Of a stretch of DNA of 64,000 nucleotides, positions 10,720 to 20,324 are shown piece after piece. Origin of the DNA: Aeromonas bivalvium. Lineage in GTDB: Bacteria; Pseudomonadota; Gammaproteobacteria; Enterobacterales; Aeromonadaceae. The notes under the pieces are model-generated. The model worked only from the letters and a program-made list of their open reading frames with translations. It searched no databases and was not told where the DNA came from. The stretch covers positions 1 through 64,000 of the forward strand of contig NZ_CDBT01000063.1 in assembly GCF_000819765.1 (NCBI RefSeq), written 5' to 3'. The number at the start of each line of letters is the position of its first letter. The first letter of the stretch is position 1. The position numbers and the translations under genes were made by a program.

Positions 10720-11715
10720 ATGTCTGTCAAACCAGAAAACCTGTCTGAAATGTTCGATTTTCGTCGCAGTGCCAAGGCGGTGCTGGATATAGAGAAACAA
10801 GCCATCGAGGGCCTGCATCAGTACCTGGATGAGGCGTTCGATCGTGCCTGCCAGCTGATACTGGGTTGCGGCGGCAAGATAGTGGTCACCGGCATGGGCA
10901 AGTCCGGTCATATTGGCAACAAGATTGCCGCCACCCTGGCCAGCACAGGGACGCCCGCCTTCTTCCTGCACCCGGGCGAAGCCAGCCACGGGGATCTCGG
11001 GATGATCTCGGGGGGGGATCTCATCATCGCCATCTCCAACTCGGGGGAGAGCGACGAGATCCTGGCTCTGCTGCCGGTGCTCAAGCGCCGCGGCATCCCG
11101 CTTATCTGCATGACCGGCAATCCGGCCTCGACCATGGCCAAGGAGGCCAACGTACACCTCTGCGTCCGGGTCGAGCAGGAAGCCTGTCCCCTGGGGCTGG
11201 CGCCGACCTCCAGCACCACGGCCACCCTGGTGATGGGGGATGCCCTGGCCGTCGCCCTGCTCGAGGCCCGCGGTTTCACCGCCGATGACTTCGCGCTCTC
11301 CCACCCCGGCGGGTCGCTGGGCAAGCGTCTGCTGCTGCGAGTCGGCGACCTGATGCACAGCGGCGACCTGTTGCCCCGGGTGGGGATAGATGCCACCATC
11401 AGCCAGGCCCTGCTGGAAGTGAGCCGCAAGGGACTCGGCATGACGGCCGTGGTCGATGGCGATGGTCTGCTGGCGGGTCTGTTTACCGATGGCGACCTGC
11501 GTCGCATCCTGGATCTGCGGGTCGATGTCCACAGCACCCCTATCGCGCAGGTGATGACGGTCAACTGTGTTACCGTAAGGCCGGAGATGATGGCCGCCGA
11601 GGCGGTAAAACTGATGGAAACCAAAAAAATCAATGGCTTGTTGGTGGTCGATGGCGACAAACGTCCCCTGGGGGCCTTCAACATGCACGATCTGCTCAAG
11701 GCGGGAGTGATTTGA
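10720..11715 (+). CDS. kdsD: Arabinose-5-phosphate isomerase KdsD
   Basis: A 331-residue enzyme converting ribulose 5-phosphate to arabinose 5-phosphate for KDO synthesis. An N-terminal SIS domain contains VVTGMGKSGHIGNKIAATLA (about residues 48-67) and ISNSGESDEI. Two C-terminal CBS repeats follow from about residue 205 (VGDLMHSGD and IAQVMTVNCVTV). The frame is open upstream, but the ATG at 10720, with GGAGC before it and family-consistent length (328 in E. coli), is chosen. It opens the kds-lpt-rpoN-npr gene run. Confidence 0.96.
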   Translation: MSVKPENLSEMFDFRRSAKAVLDIEKQAIEGLHQYLDEAFDRACQLILGCGGKIVVTGMGKSGHIGNKIAATLASTGTPAFFLHPGEASHGDLGMISGGDLIIAISNSGESDEILALLPVLKRRGIPLICMTGNPASTMAKEANVHLCVRVEQEACPLGLAPTSSTTATLVMGDALAVALLEARGFTADDFALSHPGGSLGKRLLLRVGDLMHSGDLLPRVGIDATISQALLEVSRKGLGMTAVVDGDGLLAGLFTDGDLRRILDLRVDVHSTPIAQVMTVNCVTVRPEMMAAEAVKLMETKKINGLLVVDGDKRPLGAFNMHDLLKAGVI

Positions 11716-12269
11716 TGCAACAGATGGCGACGCCCTACGGTCCGGTCACCGCCAGCCAATACGACAAGGCGGCGCGTATCCGCCTGCTGGTGTGTGACGT
11801 GGATGGCGTGCTCTCCAACGGCCTCATCTACATGGGCAACGAGGGGGAGGAGTTCAAGACCTTCTGCACCCGGGATGGCGCCGGCATGAAGGCGTTGATG
11901 AGGGCGGGCATCGAGATCGCCATCATCACGGGGCGCAACTCCCGCATCGTCAGTAACCGGATGGCGAGCCTGGGGGTGAAGCATGTGGTCCAGGGGGCGG
12001 ATCAGAAGCTGCCCCATTTCGAGGCCCTGCTGCAGCAACTGGGACTGGATGCCAGCCAGGCGGCCTACATGGGGGATGACACCATAGATCTGCCGGTGAT
12101 GCAGGCCTGTGGCCTGGGGGTGGCGGTCGCCGATGCCCATCCGCTGGTGGTGGCGCGCGCCGATCTGGTGACCCGGCTGGGTGGGGGCATGGGCGCGGTG
12201 CGCGAGCTGTGCGATCTCATCTTGCAGGCCCAGGGGCATGCCGATGAGCTGGCCGAGGTATCGGCATGA
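11715..12269 (+). CDS. kdsC: KDO-8-phosphate phosphatase KdsC
   Basis: A 184-residue HAD-superfamily phosphatase that removes phosphate from KDO-8-P. HAD motif I is LLVCDVDGVLSNG (near residue 25), motif II is IITGRNS, and YMGDDTIDLPVM is motif III/IV. The ATG at 11715 shares its A with the kdsD stop (TGATG). A TTG one codon earlier is an alternative start. Confidence 0.95.
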   Translation: MQQMATPYGPVTASQYDKAARIRLLVCDVDGVLSNGLIYMGNEGEEFKTFCTRDGAGMKALMRAGIEIAIITGRNSRIVSNRMASLGVKHVVQGADQKLPHFEALLQQLGLDASQAAYMGDDTIDLPVMQACGLGVAVADAHPLVVARADLVTRLGGGMGAVRELCDLILQAQGHADELAEVSA

Positions 12270-12829
12270 TCAGTCGCCAGACCCTGCTGTTCGCCGCCCT
12301 CTTCATCGTGGCTCTGGCCATCTGGCAGCTGGGGGATGTGACCCTGGCGCCGCCGGCCGCGCCCAAGACGGAACATTATCAGCCGGACTTCATCGCCAAG
12401 GATCTGGTGACCACCCGCTTCGACGAGACGGGCAAGCGCAGCGAGCGACTGGAGTCCGTCTATGCCGAGTATTTTCAGCTGCTCGAGCAGGCCACTTTCG
12501 ACAAGCCCATCGTCTATCTGTTCGATGACAAGGGGGATGCCGAATGGAAGGTGACCGCCGAGACGGGGGTGCTCAACACGGACGACAACGTGATCCTGAG
12601 GGACAAGGTGCATCTCGATGGCCTCTTGCCCACCTCCTTCATCTCCACCCTGGACACTCCCTACCTGGAGCTGGACTTGGTGACCCAGGATGTGAGAAGT
12701 AATCGTCAGGTCGCCATCGTCGCCAAAGAGTTCCAGACCGAGGGCGTTGGCCTGAAGGGGCATCTGGATCGCAAATATTTCGAATTACTGGACCAAGGCC
12801 ATGCCATCTATTTCAATGAGAAACGTTAA
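12266..12829 (+). CDS. lptC: LPS export protein LptC
   Basis: A 187-residue bitopic protein with an N-terminal membrane anchor (about residues 6-25), then a periplasmic beta-jellyroll domain. YQPDFIAKDLVTTRFDE and the C-terminal HLDRKYFELLDQGHAIYF fit the LptC family. It bridges the LptBFG ATPase to LptA. It overlaps the kdsC stop by four bases (ATGA). Confidence 0.93.
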   Translation: MISRQTLLFAALFIVALAIWQLGDVTLAPPAAPKTEHYQPDFIAKDLVTTRFDETGKRSERLESVYAEYFQLLEQATFDKPIVYLFDDKGDAEWKVTAETGVLNTDDNVILRDKVHLDGLLPTSFISTLDTPYLELDLVTQDVRSNRQVAIVAKEFQTEGVGLKGHLDRKYFELLDQGHAIYFNEKR

Positions 12830-13340
12830 TCTGGCCGCGTTCGCCCTGCTGCTGTGCGGGGGCGTCAGCGCCAAGGAGTCCGACTTCGCCGAGAAGGTGT
12901 ATGTGGACGCCGTCAAGCAGATAGCCGAGATGCAGGATAACCGCGTCACCTTCAGCGAGGATGTCATCATCACCCAGGGCACCATCAAGATTAAGGCGGA
13001 CAAGGTGGTGGTGATCCGATCAGGCGAGAAGGGGGCCGAGGTGATGACCGCCTATGGCAAACCCGCCACCTTTTTCCAGATCCTGGACAACGGCAAGCCG
13101 GTCAATGCCCATGGCGACAGCATTCGCTACGAGCTGAAGAATCGTCTGGTGACCATCACGGGTAATGGCGAGCTCAAGCAGGAAGACAGCCAGGTGAACG
13201 GCGATCTGATCCGCTATGACATCGTGAAACAGAAGATGATCGCCGAAAGCAAGGGCGAAACCAATCGCGTCAAGACGGTGTTCCTGCCCGATCAGGTCGA
13301 GAATTTCGACAAACCCGCCGACAAAAAGCAGGATAAATAA
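12816..13340 (+). CDS. lptA: LPS transport periplasmic protein LptA
   Basis: A 174-residue secreted beta-jellyroll protein that polymerises into the periplasmic LPS bridge. The signal peptide is MRNVNLAAFALLLCGGVSA. The mature part has the typical FSEDVIITQGTIKIKADKVV and a YDIVKQKMIAESKG segment. The chosen start overlaps lptC by 14 bp; an in-frame ATG at 12801 has a closer Shine-Dalgarno-like AAGG and cannot be excluded. lptB follows 3 bp after the stop. Confidence 0.92.
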   Translation: MRNVNLAAFALLLCGGVSAKESDFAEKVYVDAVKQIAEMQDNRVTFSEDVIITQGTIKIKADKVVVIRSGEKGAEVMTAYGKPATFFQILDNGKPVNAHGDSIRYELKNRLVTITGNGELKQEDSQVNGDLIRYDIVKQKMIAESKGETNRVKTVFLPDQVENFDKPADKKQDK

Positions 13341-13343
13341 GCC

Positions 13344-14069
13344 ATGGCAGTGTTGAAGGCAGCCGGGCTGCAGAAGAGCTACAAGAAGCGGATGGTGGTC
13401 AGTGACGTCAGCCTGGAAGTGGGCACCGGTCAGATCGTGGGTCTGCTCGGTCCGAACGGCGCGGGCAAGACCACCTCTTTTTACATGATCGTCGGCCTGG
13501 TGCAGCGGGATGCGGGCCTCATCACCATCGACGAGCAGGACATCAGCCTGCAACCCATGCACATCCGTGCCCGCAATGGCATCGGCTATCTGCCTCAGGA
13601 GGCCTCCATCTTCCGCCGCCTCTCCGTCTATGACAACCTGATGGGGGTCATGCAGACCCGCAAGGAGTTGAGTCGCGAAGAGCGGGAAGACAAGGTGGAG
13701 CAGCTGCTGGAAGAGTTCAGCATCACCCACATCCGGGACAACCTGGGTCAGAGCCTGTCCGGTGGCGAGCGCCGCCGGGTCGAGATCGCCCGCGCCCTGG
13801 CGGCCGAGCCCCGTTTCATCCTGCTGGACGAGCCGTTCGCCGGGGTCGATCCCATCTCTGTCATCGACATCAAGAAGATCATCCAGCATCTCAAGGATCG
13901 AGGGCTGGGCGTGCTCATCACGGACCACAACGTGCGCGAGACGCTGGATGTGTGCGAGAAGGCCTATATCGTCAGTCACGGCAAGATGATAGCGGAAGGC
14001 ACCCCCGCCGATATCCTGGCCGACGAACAGGTCAAGCGTGTCTATTTGGGCGATCAATTCAGTCTATAG
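13344..14069 (+). CDS. lptB: LPS export ATPase LptB
   Basis: A 241-residue ABC ATPase. Walker [10 protein letters not shown] (about 34-42), Q-loop LPQEASIF, signature [15 protein letters not shown], Walker [13 protein letters not shown] and switch histidine ITDHNVRET are all intact. It drives LPS extraction with LptF and LptG, which are not in this window. Confidence 0.97.
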   Translation: MAVLKAAGLQKSYKKRMVVSDVSLEVGTGQIVGLLGPNGAGKTTSFYMIVGLVQRDAGLITIDEQDISLQPMHIRARNGIGYLPQEASIFRRLSVYDNLMGVMQTRKELSREEREDKVEQLLEEFSITHIRDNLGQSLSGGERRRVEIARALAAEPRFILLDEPFAGVDPISVIDIKKIIQHLKDRGLGVLITDHNVRETLDVCEKAYIVSHGKMIAEGTPADILADEQVKRVYLGDQFSL

Positions 14070-14133
14070 TAAGGGGAAATCGCCCTTCGTTTCCTGATGA
14101 TCGCCTCGCTGAAATAAGGATATCCCGACGTAG

Positions 14134-15573
14134 ATGAAGCCGACACTCCAGTTGCGTCTCGGTCAGCAATTGACCATGACGCCGCAGTTACAACAAGCGA
14201 TTCGTCTGCTCCAGCTCTCTTCATTGGAACTTCAGCAGGAGATCCAGCAAGCCCTCGATAGCAACCCCCTGCTCGAGCAAGAAGAGGTCGAGCAGCTGGA
14301 GACTCATACCGATATTAAGCAGGAGGAGAGCCAGATCGACAGCAGCGAGGCCATGGCCCAGGAGCAGTTGCCGGACGAGCTGCCGGTCGACAGCAGCTGG
14401 GATGACGTCTACTCCGCCGGCACCGGCCAGAGTGCCGGCCCCGTCTTCGAGGGGGAAGACAGCGTCTATCAGGGCGAGACCACGGAAAACCTGCAAGATT
14501 ATCTGCTGTGGCAGATGCGGCTCACCCCGTTCAGCGATCTCGATGCCGCCATTGCCCTGGCCATCATCGACGGCATCGACGAGTCCGGCTACCTGACCAG
14601 CACCCTGGAAGACATCCAGCAGGCGGTGAGCAGTGATGACGTCGAGGTGGAGCTCGACGAGATTGAAGCCGTGCTCAAGCGGGTACAGCATTTCGATCCG
14701 GTCGGCATCGCGGCCCGCTCGGTACAGGAGTGCCTGCTGATCCAGCTGGGTCAGTTCAGTGCACAGCAACCCTGGCTGGCCCAGGCGCGGGAGGTCGTCC
14801 GTGAGCACATGGACTTGCTGGGCAATCGGGACTATCGCACCCTGGCGCGCAAGACGCGGCTCAAGGAGGGGGAGCTCAAGGAGGTCATCGATCTCATCCA
14901 GCAGCTCGAACCCAGACCCGGCAACCGTGTGGTACAGAGCGATTCCCAGTACGTGATCCCGGATGTCACCGTGGTCAAGCGCCAGAACCGCTGGGTGGTG
15001 GAGCTGAACCCGGATTCGGCGCCCCGCATTCGCGTCAACGAAACCTATGCCGCCATGGCTCGCCAGGCGCGCACCAGCCAGGACACCCAGTTCATTCGCT
15101 CCCATCTGCAAGATGCCAAGTGGTTCATCAAGAGTCTGGAGAGCCGCAATGAGACCCTGCTCAAGGTGGCCAGCTGCATCGTCGAACAGCAGCAGGGGTT
15201 CTTTGAATACGGCGAGGAGGCCATGAAGCCCATGGTGCTCAACGACATCGCCGAGGCGGTGGAGATGCATGAATCGACCATCTCCCGGGTCACGACCCAG
15301 AAGTACATGCATACCCACCGTGGCATCTTCGAGCTGAAGTTCTTTTTCTCCAGTCACGTCAACACAGAGGGAGGAGGTGAGTGCTCATCGACCGCAATTC
15401 GTGCCCTGATCAAGAAGCTGGTGACGGCGGAAAACCCGGCGAAACCGCTAAGTGATAGCAAGATCGCGGATTTGCTGGCCGAACAGGGTATTATGGTGGC
15501 TCGACGCACGATCGCCAAATACCGTGAATCCTTGTTGATACCACCGTCCAATCAGCGCAAACGCCTGGTTTAG
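14134..15573 (+). CDS. rpoN: RNA polymerase sigma-54 factor RpoN
   Basis: A 479-residue sigma-54. Region I is glutamine and leucine rich ([20 protein letters not shown], residues 5-24), region II is acidic (about 50-120), and the RpoN box [10 protein letters not shown] lies near the C-terminus. The window also encodes a sigma-54 activator (LafK) and a -24/-12 promoter ahead of flgB, so this protein is expected to act on the lateral flagellar genes at 40-64 kb. Confidence 0.98.
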   Translation: MKPTLQLRLGQQLTMTPQLQQAIRLLQLSSLELQQEIQQALDSNPLLEQEEVEQLETHTDIKQEESQIDSSEAMAQEQLPDELPVDSSWDDVYSAGTGQSAGPVFEGEDSVYQGETTENLQDYLLWQMRLTPFSDLDAAIALAIIDGIDESGYLTSTLEDIQQAVSSDDVEVELDEIEAVLKRVQHFDPVGIAARSVQECLLIQLGQFSAQQPWLAQAREVVREHMDLLGNRDYRTLARKTRLKEGELKEVIDLIQQLEPRPGNRVVQSDSQYVIPDVTVVKRQNRWVVELNPDSAPRIRVNETYAAMARQARTSQDTQFIRSHLQDAKWFIKSLESRNETLLKVASCIVEQQQGFFEYGEEAMKPMVLNDIAEAVEMHESTISRVTTQKYMHTHRGIFELKFFFSSHVNTEGGGECSSTAIRALIKKLVTAENPAKPLSDSKIADLLAEQGIMVARRTIAKYRESLLIPPSNQRKRLV

Positions 15574-15594
15574 GCAACACAGAAGGAAGACGTT

Positions 15595-15882
15595 ATGCAA
15601 ATTAACTTGACCGGACACCACGTAGAGATCACCGAAGCGCTGCGTGATTATGTGAATAACAAGTTTGCCAAACTCGAGCGTCACTTTGACCACATCAACA
15701 ATGTTCATGTGGTGTTGAGCGTAGAAAAACTGAACCAGATTGCCGAAGCTAAGCTACACGTCAGCGGGGGCGAAGTGTTCGCCAATTCGGAACACGCGGA
15801 TATGTACGCCGCGATAGATACCCTGCTCGACAAACTTGATCGACAGATCATCAAGCACAAAGACAAGTTAAATCAAAAATAA
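15595..15882 (+). CDS. hpf: Ribosome hibernation promoting factor HPF (short type)
   Basis: A 95-residue short HPF/YfiA-type protein. MQINLTGHHVEITEALRDYV at the N-terminus and LLDKLDRQIIKHKDKL at the C-terminus are family hallmarks. It dimerises or inactivates ribosomes in stationary phase. It follows rpoN by 21 bp in the conserved rpoN-hpf-ptsN order, with AGAAGGA upstream of the ATG. Confidence 0.95.
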   Translation: MQINLTGHHVEITEALRDYVNNKFAKLERHFDHINNVHVVLSVEKLNQIAEAKLHVSGGEVFANSEHADMYAAIDTLLDKLDRQIIKHKDKLNQK

Positions 15883-15884
15883 CC

Positions 15885-16331
15885 ATGCAACTTGAACACA
15901 TACTGAGTCGGGACTGCACCAAAAGTGCGGTCCCTTGTACCAGCAAGAAACGCGCCCTGGAAATCATCAGCGAGCTGGCCGCCGAACGGCTGGGTACCTC
16001 GCGCCAGGCCCTGTTCGAATGTCTGCTTGCCCGCGAGAAGATGGGCAGCACCGGCATAGGTGCCGGCATTGCCATTCCCCATGGTCGCATCGGCGACGAA
16101 TTCCCGCCGACGGCGGTACTGATGACCTTTGCCGAGCCCATCCCCTTCGATTCCATCGACAATCAGCCCGTCGATCTGCTCTTTGCCTTGCTGGTGCCGG
16201 AGAGTGAGTGCAAACAGCACCTCAAGACCCTCTCCCTGATGGCCGCCAAATTGGGTGACAAGGCGGTCTGCCGCCAGCTGCGCCAGGCTGCCAGCGATGA
16301 TGATCTCTACCAGATCATGATCTCCGCCTGA
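15885..16331 (+). CDS. ptsN: Nitrogen-PTS EIIA component PtsN
   Basis: A 148-residue EIIA-Ntr protein with the phospho-acceptor histidine H66 in GIAIPHGRI. It receives phosphate from NPr and regulates potassium uptake and other targets. It starts 2 bp after the hpf stop. A PRD regulator with its own EIIA domain lies two genes downstream on the other strand, so PTS signals converge here. Confidence 0.96.
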   Translation: MQLEHILSRDCTKSAVPCTSKKRALEIISELAAERLGTSRQALFECLLAREKMGSTGIGAGIAIPHGRIGDEFPPTAVLMTFAEPIPFDSIDNQPVDLLFALLVPESECKQHLKTLSLMAAKLGDKAVCRQLRQAASDDDLYQIMISA

Positions 16332-16378
16332 TGGGCCGTCGCCCACGCTAATCAACTCGTCGCTGTGGAGGTTGCAAG

Positions 16379-17245
16379 ATGCAGCTTATCGTAGTCAGTG
16401 GCCGCTCCGGGTCGGGCAAGACCGTTGCGCTGCGGGTACTGGAAGATCTCGGGTATTACTGTGTCGACAATCTGCCGGTCAATCTGCTGCCTCAGCTGAT
16501 CGTCTCGGTCGAGCGCCAGTACGACAAGCTGGCGGTCAGCATAGACGTGCGCAACCTGCCCGGTGATCCGGAGCGGTTGGAGACCCTGCTGGCCCAGGTG
16601 CGCGGCGATGGTCGGGTGCAATACAGCAGCTTCTTCTTCGATGCGGAGAACAGCACCCTGCTCAAGCGTTACGGCGAGAGCCGTCGCCTGCACCCCCTCT
16701 CTCGCAAGCGCCTCTCCCTGGACGAGGCGATCCGTGAAGAGACCCATCTGCTGGCGCCGATCTCGGCGAGTGCCGATCTGCGCATCGACACCACCAGCCT
16801 CAGCATTCATGACCTCAGCGAGCTCATCAAGACCCGGGTGCTCGGCAAGAAGGAGAATGAGCTGGTGCTGGTGTTCGAGTCGTTCGGCTTCAAGTACGGC
16901 ATCCCCAAGGATGCCGACTTCGTGTTCGATGCCCGCTTCCTGCCCAATCCCCACTGGATCCCCGAGCTCAAGCCGTTCACCGGCAAGGATGAGCCGGTGG
17001 CCCGCTATCTGGCGAGCCAGCCCGACGTGATGCAGTTCACCCTGCAGATCGAGAACATGCTGGCGACCTGGTTGCCGGCCCTGGAGCGCAACAACCGCAG
17101 CTATCTCACGGTCGGGATTGGCTGCACCGGCGGCCAGCACAGATCCGTGTTCATCGCCGAACAGCTGGCGCGTACCTTCGAGGGGCTCGGCAAGAACGTG
17201 CAGATCCGCCATCGCACCCTCGACAAACGGGATCCGCAACATTGA
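16379..17245 (+). CDS. rapZ: RNase adapter protein RapZ
   Basis: A 288-residue P-loop protein. Walker A is GRSGSGKT (residues 8-15) and [16 protein letters not shown] is the conserved stretch after it. The C-terminal domain carries [12 protein letters not shown]. In E. coli it guides RNase E to the small RNA GlmZ and so tunes GlcN6P synthesis. The GGAGG preceding the ATG is a strong ribosome-binding site. Confidence 0.96.
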   Translation: MQLIVVSGRSGSGKTVALRVLEDLGYYCVDNLPVNLLPQLIVSVERQYDKLAVSIDVRNLPGDPERLETLLAQVRGDGRVQYSSFFFDAENSTLLKRYGESRRLHPLSRKRLSLDEAIREETHLLAPISASADLRIDTTSLSIHDLSELIKTRVLGKKENELVLVFESFGFKYGIPKDADFVFDARFLPNPHWIPELKPFTGKDEPVARYLASQPDVMQFTLQIENMLATWLPALERNNRSYLTVGIGCTGGQHRSVFIAEQLARTFEGLGKNVQIRHRTLDKRDPQH

Positions 17246-17264
17246 TGGCGCAACGGGAGGTCAG

Positions 17265-17537
17265 ATGACAGTCTCCGCCTCGGTAGAAGTGAAGAACAAG
17301 CTGGGCATGCATGCGCGCCCGGCCATGATGCTGTTCGAACTGGTACAGGGATTCGATGCCCATGTGCTGCTGCGCAACGAAGAGGGCGTCGAGGCCGATG
17401 CCGACAGCGTCATCGGCATGCTGATGCTGGACTCGGCCCAGGGCAAGCGGGTGGAGGTGCAAGCCGAGGGCCCCCAGGAAGAGGCGGCCCTGGCCGCCGT
17501 GGTGGCCCTGTTCACCTCGGGGTTCAACGAGGAGTAG
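17265..17537 (+). CDS. npr: Nitrogen-PTS phosphocarrier NPr
   Basis: A 90-residue HPr-like protein with the active histidine H16 in [11 protein letters not shown]. It phosphorylates PtsN. GGGAGG lies ahead of the ATG; the open frame extends further upstream into rapZ, but the shorter start fits the family length. It ends 9 bp before a convergent PRD regulator, with no terminator between them. Confidence 0.95.
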   Translation: MTVSASVEVKNKLGMHARPAMMLFELVQGFDAHVLLRNEEGVEADADSVIGMLMLDSAQGKRVEVQAEGPQEEAALAAVVALFTSGFNEE

Positions 17538-17546
17538 GGCGCCCCG

Positions 17547-19472
17547 CTAGTGGGGCCCGGTGCGCGCCAGCGCCTTGAAACTGGCAAAATCCTCACAGGC
17601 CAGCAGACTCTTGCTGGCCTTTTCGTTCATCAGTCTGATGAAGAGATCGTACAGGCCCATGGCCTCCTCATAGTCCCGCTTGCTGATGGCCAGCACGAAG
17701 ATGAGGCTGGCGATCTCGCCATTGCCCCACTCTATGCCCTGGGGCGCCAGCACCGTATAGACGCAGGTGCGCTTGGCCAGCAGCCCGAGGGAGTGGGGCA
17801 GGGCCATGCCGTCCCCCAGCATGGTGGAGACGATGGCCTCCCGCTCGAACAGGGAGGCGCGAAAGCCGGGTTCGACCCTCTCTTCCGCCTCCAGCTGGGT
17901 GCATACCCGATCCAGCAGCTGCTGCTGGGTCAGGGGAGCATCCAGGATCAGGAAGTGCTCCTCGCTGAAATACTTGTCGAGCAGGTAGGGGCGGGTGCGA
18001 TCGATCAGCACCAGCTTGCCGAGCTGCTCCAGCTGATACTGGGTCGGGAAGGGGGCGACCTGGACCACGGGCACCCCCTTCTCGCTCACCCTCACAGTGC
18101 TGATGACGAAGTCCTGCTCCAGCCGCGCCAGGGCCTCGTACTCGCGCACCGAGTCCAGGCTGGTGAGCCTCAGCTGGGGATATTCCCGGCGTATGCTGGC
18201 CTCCAGCACCCGGAAGGTGGCATTGCCCCCGTCGCACAGCAGCAAGGCGTGAGGGCGGCGCTCGTAGCCTATGTCGTAGTGCCGCTCCAGGCCCACCCCG
18301 ATATGGATCACCAGGTAGCCAATCTCGTGGTCGGTGAGGCGATAGGGGGTCTGTTTGACCCAGGCCGAGAGGGCGGCCAGGGTGATCTCGTAGGCGAGGG
18401 GGTAGTGTTGCTTGATGTGTTCGGCCAGGGGATTGTGGCTGCCTATCTGATATTTGACCCGCAGCAGCATGGTGCTGATGTGGGTGAGCAGATCCTCGCG
18501 CAGCTGGGCGTCATGACCCAGATCATAGGGGAAGTGCTGGTGGATGTAGTCGAGCAGATGATTGACCAGCCGCTCTCCTTCCCTCGCCATGGCGGGGTTG
18601 AGTCTGGGGTTGTCGGCGATCACCCTCGCCTGGATCTGGATGGCGAGGCAGGCCAGCTCGCTCTCCCCGGGCGGGGTCAGGGTTGGCAGCTCGGCACTGA
18701 TATCCCGGGCCACCGCCACCATGGCGGGGGTGAGATCCTCGGGATCGAAGCGGGTCAGCTCGTGGCCGGCGGCCAGGCGCAGCAGCAGCACGGCGCAGTA
18801 GATGGTCAGCTGCTGCAGGCCCTCATCGGTGAGCCGCAGCCGATGGCGGGCGAGCTGTTCGTGAATGCGGTTGCCGAGCACCTCCAGGGTCTTGCTGGGA
18901 CACAGGGTCGGCAGCAGGCTCTGCAGCTGGGTGTTATGGAGCAGCTCCTGATAGAGCAGCTGGGTCAGGCAGGCCCGGATGGCCGTCTCCTCCCCCTGGA
19001 TGCGCATGCCGAGGCGCGCCCTGCTCTCTATGGTGAGCCCGAAGTGGGCCAGCCGTTCGCGCACCTCCGTCATGTCCCCCTGCAGGGCGGCCCGGCTCAG
19101 ATACCAGGTGTCGGCCAGATCATCGAGCTTGATCCCCTGCTCGGCGCTGAGCAGCATCAGCTGGAGGTGGAGCACCCGCTCCCGGCTGGTGCGGGGCAGC
19201 TTGCTCTCCTGGCTGCGGCTGGCGAGCAGGGCATCGAACCGCTCCTGGTGATAGATCTTGAGGCGATAACCCGCCCCCCGCTGATGGATGAGGTGGGCGC
19301 CATGGTCGGCGATCAGCTCGTTGAGGGTGGCGACATCGGTGCGCACCGTGCGGGTGGACACATGCAGCCGCCGGGCCAGTTCTTCCTGGGGCAGGGCCTC
19401 GTCCCGCAGGATGTCCAGCAACTGGTTCAGGCGAGGTGTGGGAAACTTCATGAGGGTATCGGGTCGCTCCAT
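17547..19472 (-). CDS. PRD/EIIA-domain transcriptional regulator (LicR/MtlR type)
   Basis: A 641-residue BglG-family DNA-binding activator with the order HTH_11 (about 8-65), Mga-type HTH (about 95-170), PRD1, PRD2, EIIB-like and EIIA domains. PRD1 seems degenerate: the positions where PRD histidines are expected read LTIYCAVLLLRL and LACLAIQIQ. PRD2 keeps both (LLTHISTMLLR and LVIHIGVGLER). The EIIB-like part has a P-loop cysteine (LLLCDGGNATF), and the EIIA part has GMALPHS, about residue 557. It is transcribed in the same direction as the operon upstream and is its probable regulator. The start could also be the ATG seven codons in (MKFPTPRL). Confidence 0.85.
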   Translation of the reverse strand: MERPDTLMKFPTPRLNQLLDILRDEALPQEELARRLHVSTRTVRTDVATLNELIADHGAHLIHQRGAGYRLKIYHQERFDALLASRSQESKLPRTSRERVLHLQLMLLSAEQGIKLDDLADTWYLSRAALQGDMTEVRERLAHFGLTIESRARLGMRIQGEETAIRACLTQLLYQELLHNTQLQSLLPTLCPSKTLEVLGNRIHEQLARHRLRLTDEGLQQLTIYCAVLLLRLAAGHELTRFDPEDLTPAMVAVARDISAELPTLTPPGESELACLAIQIQARVIADNPRLNPAMAREGERLVNHLLDYIHQHFPYDLGHDAQLREDLLTHISTMLLRVKYQIGSHNPLAEHIKQHYPLAYEITLAALSAWVKQTPYRLTDHEIGYLVIHIGVGLERHYDIGYERRPHALLLCDGGNATFRVLEASIRREYPQLRLTSLDSVREYEALARLEQDFVISTVRVSEKGVPVVQVAPFPTQYQLEQLGKLVLIDRTRPYLLDKYFSEEHFLILDAPLTQQQLLDRVCTQLEAEERVEPGFRASLFEREAIVSTMLGDGMALPHSLGLLAKRTCVYTVLAPQGIEWGNGEIASLIFVLAISKRDYEEAMGLYDLFIRLMNEKASKSLLACEDFASFKALARTGPH

Positions 19473-19499
19473 GCTGGCCGTGGGAGAATCACGAGGGGA

Positions 19500-19529
19500 A
19501 TCATATCGATATATCGTTCAATAGCCCAA
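19500..19529 (-). promoter_or_regulatory. Possible promoter of the PRD regulator
   Basis: On the minus strand TTGGGC and TATGAT are separated by 18 bp, and the -10 lies 27 bp before the start codon. The -10 is good and the -35 weak. It would give the regulator its own transcript besides read-through from the operon. Confidence 0.35.
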
Positions 19530-19550
19530 CCCGACCAGCTGGGGGTCGGG
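19529..19550 (-). terminator. Hairpin at the end of the catabolic operon
   Basis: A 7-bp perfect stem, CCCGACC with GGTCGGG, lies 34 bp beyond the aldolase stop. The downstream T content on the minus strand is low, so it may be a partial terminator or attenuator that separates the structural genes from the regulator. Confidence 0.4.
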
Positions 19551-19583
19551 AGAAGGAGGGCACGGATGCGCCCTCCCGTCTCA

Positions 19584-20324
19584 TCAGGCCAGCAGCCTCT
19601 TGACGATGGCGAGCAGGGCGCGCACATCCTGCGGGCGAGTCTCTCCGCTCTCGGGATCCATGATGGAGCTGTAGACATGGGGGATCACCTTCTCGACCCC
19701 GGCCTCCAGGGCGATGCGCACTATCTCCTCGAAGTTGTCGAGGTCGATGCCGCCGGTGGGCTCCAGCGAGAAGCCGTGGCGGGCGCAGGCCTCGGCCACC
19801 GCCTGATACTCGGCGCGGCAGGCCAGACCCCCCATGGGGAAGAACTTGACCGAGCTGCCCCCCATGTCCTTGAGCAGGGCGATGGCGGTGTCGATGGGCA
19901 CTATGCCATCGGGTTGCCGGGCGCTGAGGGGGCCGGTGGAGATCTTCACCATGCCCGGGGTGCCGCTGGGGGAGATGAGGCCGTTGACCAGGGTCTCTGA
20001 CTGGCCGAGCAGGGCCCGGCTGGCCCCGACCCCGGTGAAGACCTGATTCACGTGCTGGGGCTGCAGCTGGCGGGCCAGCTCGGTCACCATGGCGGACTGG
20101 CGGGGATCCCCGGCTCCCAGGCCGATGGAGAGGGCGTTGTCGATGAGGGCGGCGTAGTCGGCCATGTCGGCCACGGCGCTCGGCACATCCGGGTAGCTCT
20201 TGGAGAGCACCCCGACCAGCACATGGCCCTCGGCGGCCGCATGGACCTCGACGGCATTGTGTTTGGAGCCCGCCAGCACATTGAGGCAGACACGGTCACG
20301 GTAGTAGTTGGGGGTCAGTTTCAT
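19584..20324 (-). CDS. KDGP aldolase family protein (DgaF/EF_0839-like)
   Basis: A 246-residue TIM-barrel aldolase. Known relatives, such as Salmonella DgaF, cleave 2-keto-3-deoxy-6-phosphogluconate to pyruvate and glyceraldehyde 3-phosphate. The Schiff-base lysine is probably K160 in GGSSVKFFPMGGL, and EPTGGIDLDNF forms a phosphate-binding loop. It is the last structural gene of the operon; its start codon abuts the DgaE-like gene. The family assignment (conserved with Enterococcus EF_0839) is from memory of the conserved cluster. Confidence 0.88.
   Translation of the reverse strand: MKLTPNYYRDRVCLNVLAGSKHNAVEVHAAAEGHVLVGVLSKSYPDVPSAVADMADYAALIDNALSIGLGAGDPRQSAMVTELARQLQPQHVNQVFTGVGASRALLGQSETLVNGLISPSGTPGMVKISTGPLSARQPDGIVPIDTAIALLKDMGGSSVKFFPMGGLACRAEYQAVAEACARHGFSLEPTGGIDLDNFEEIVRIALEAGVEKVIPHVYSSIMDPESGETRPQDVRALLAIVKRLLA

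Noticed and set aside
17550-20000. 816-codon plus-strand open frame across the PRD regulator and the aldolase
   Set aside because: High G+C makes stop codons rare on the antisense strand. The minus-strand genes have full domain sets, and this frame spans two of them and their intergenic gap.
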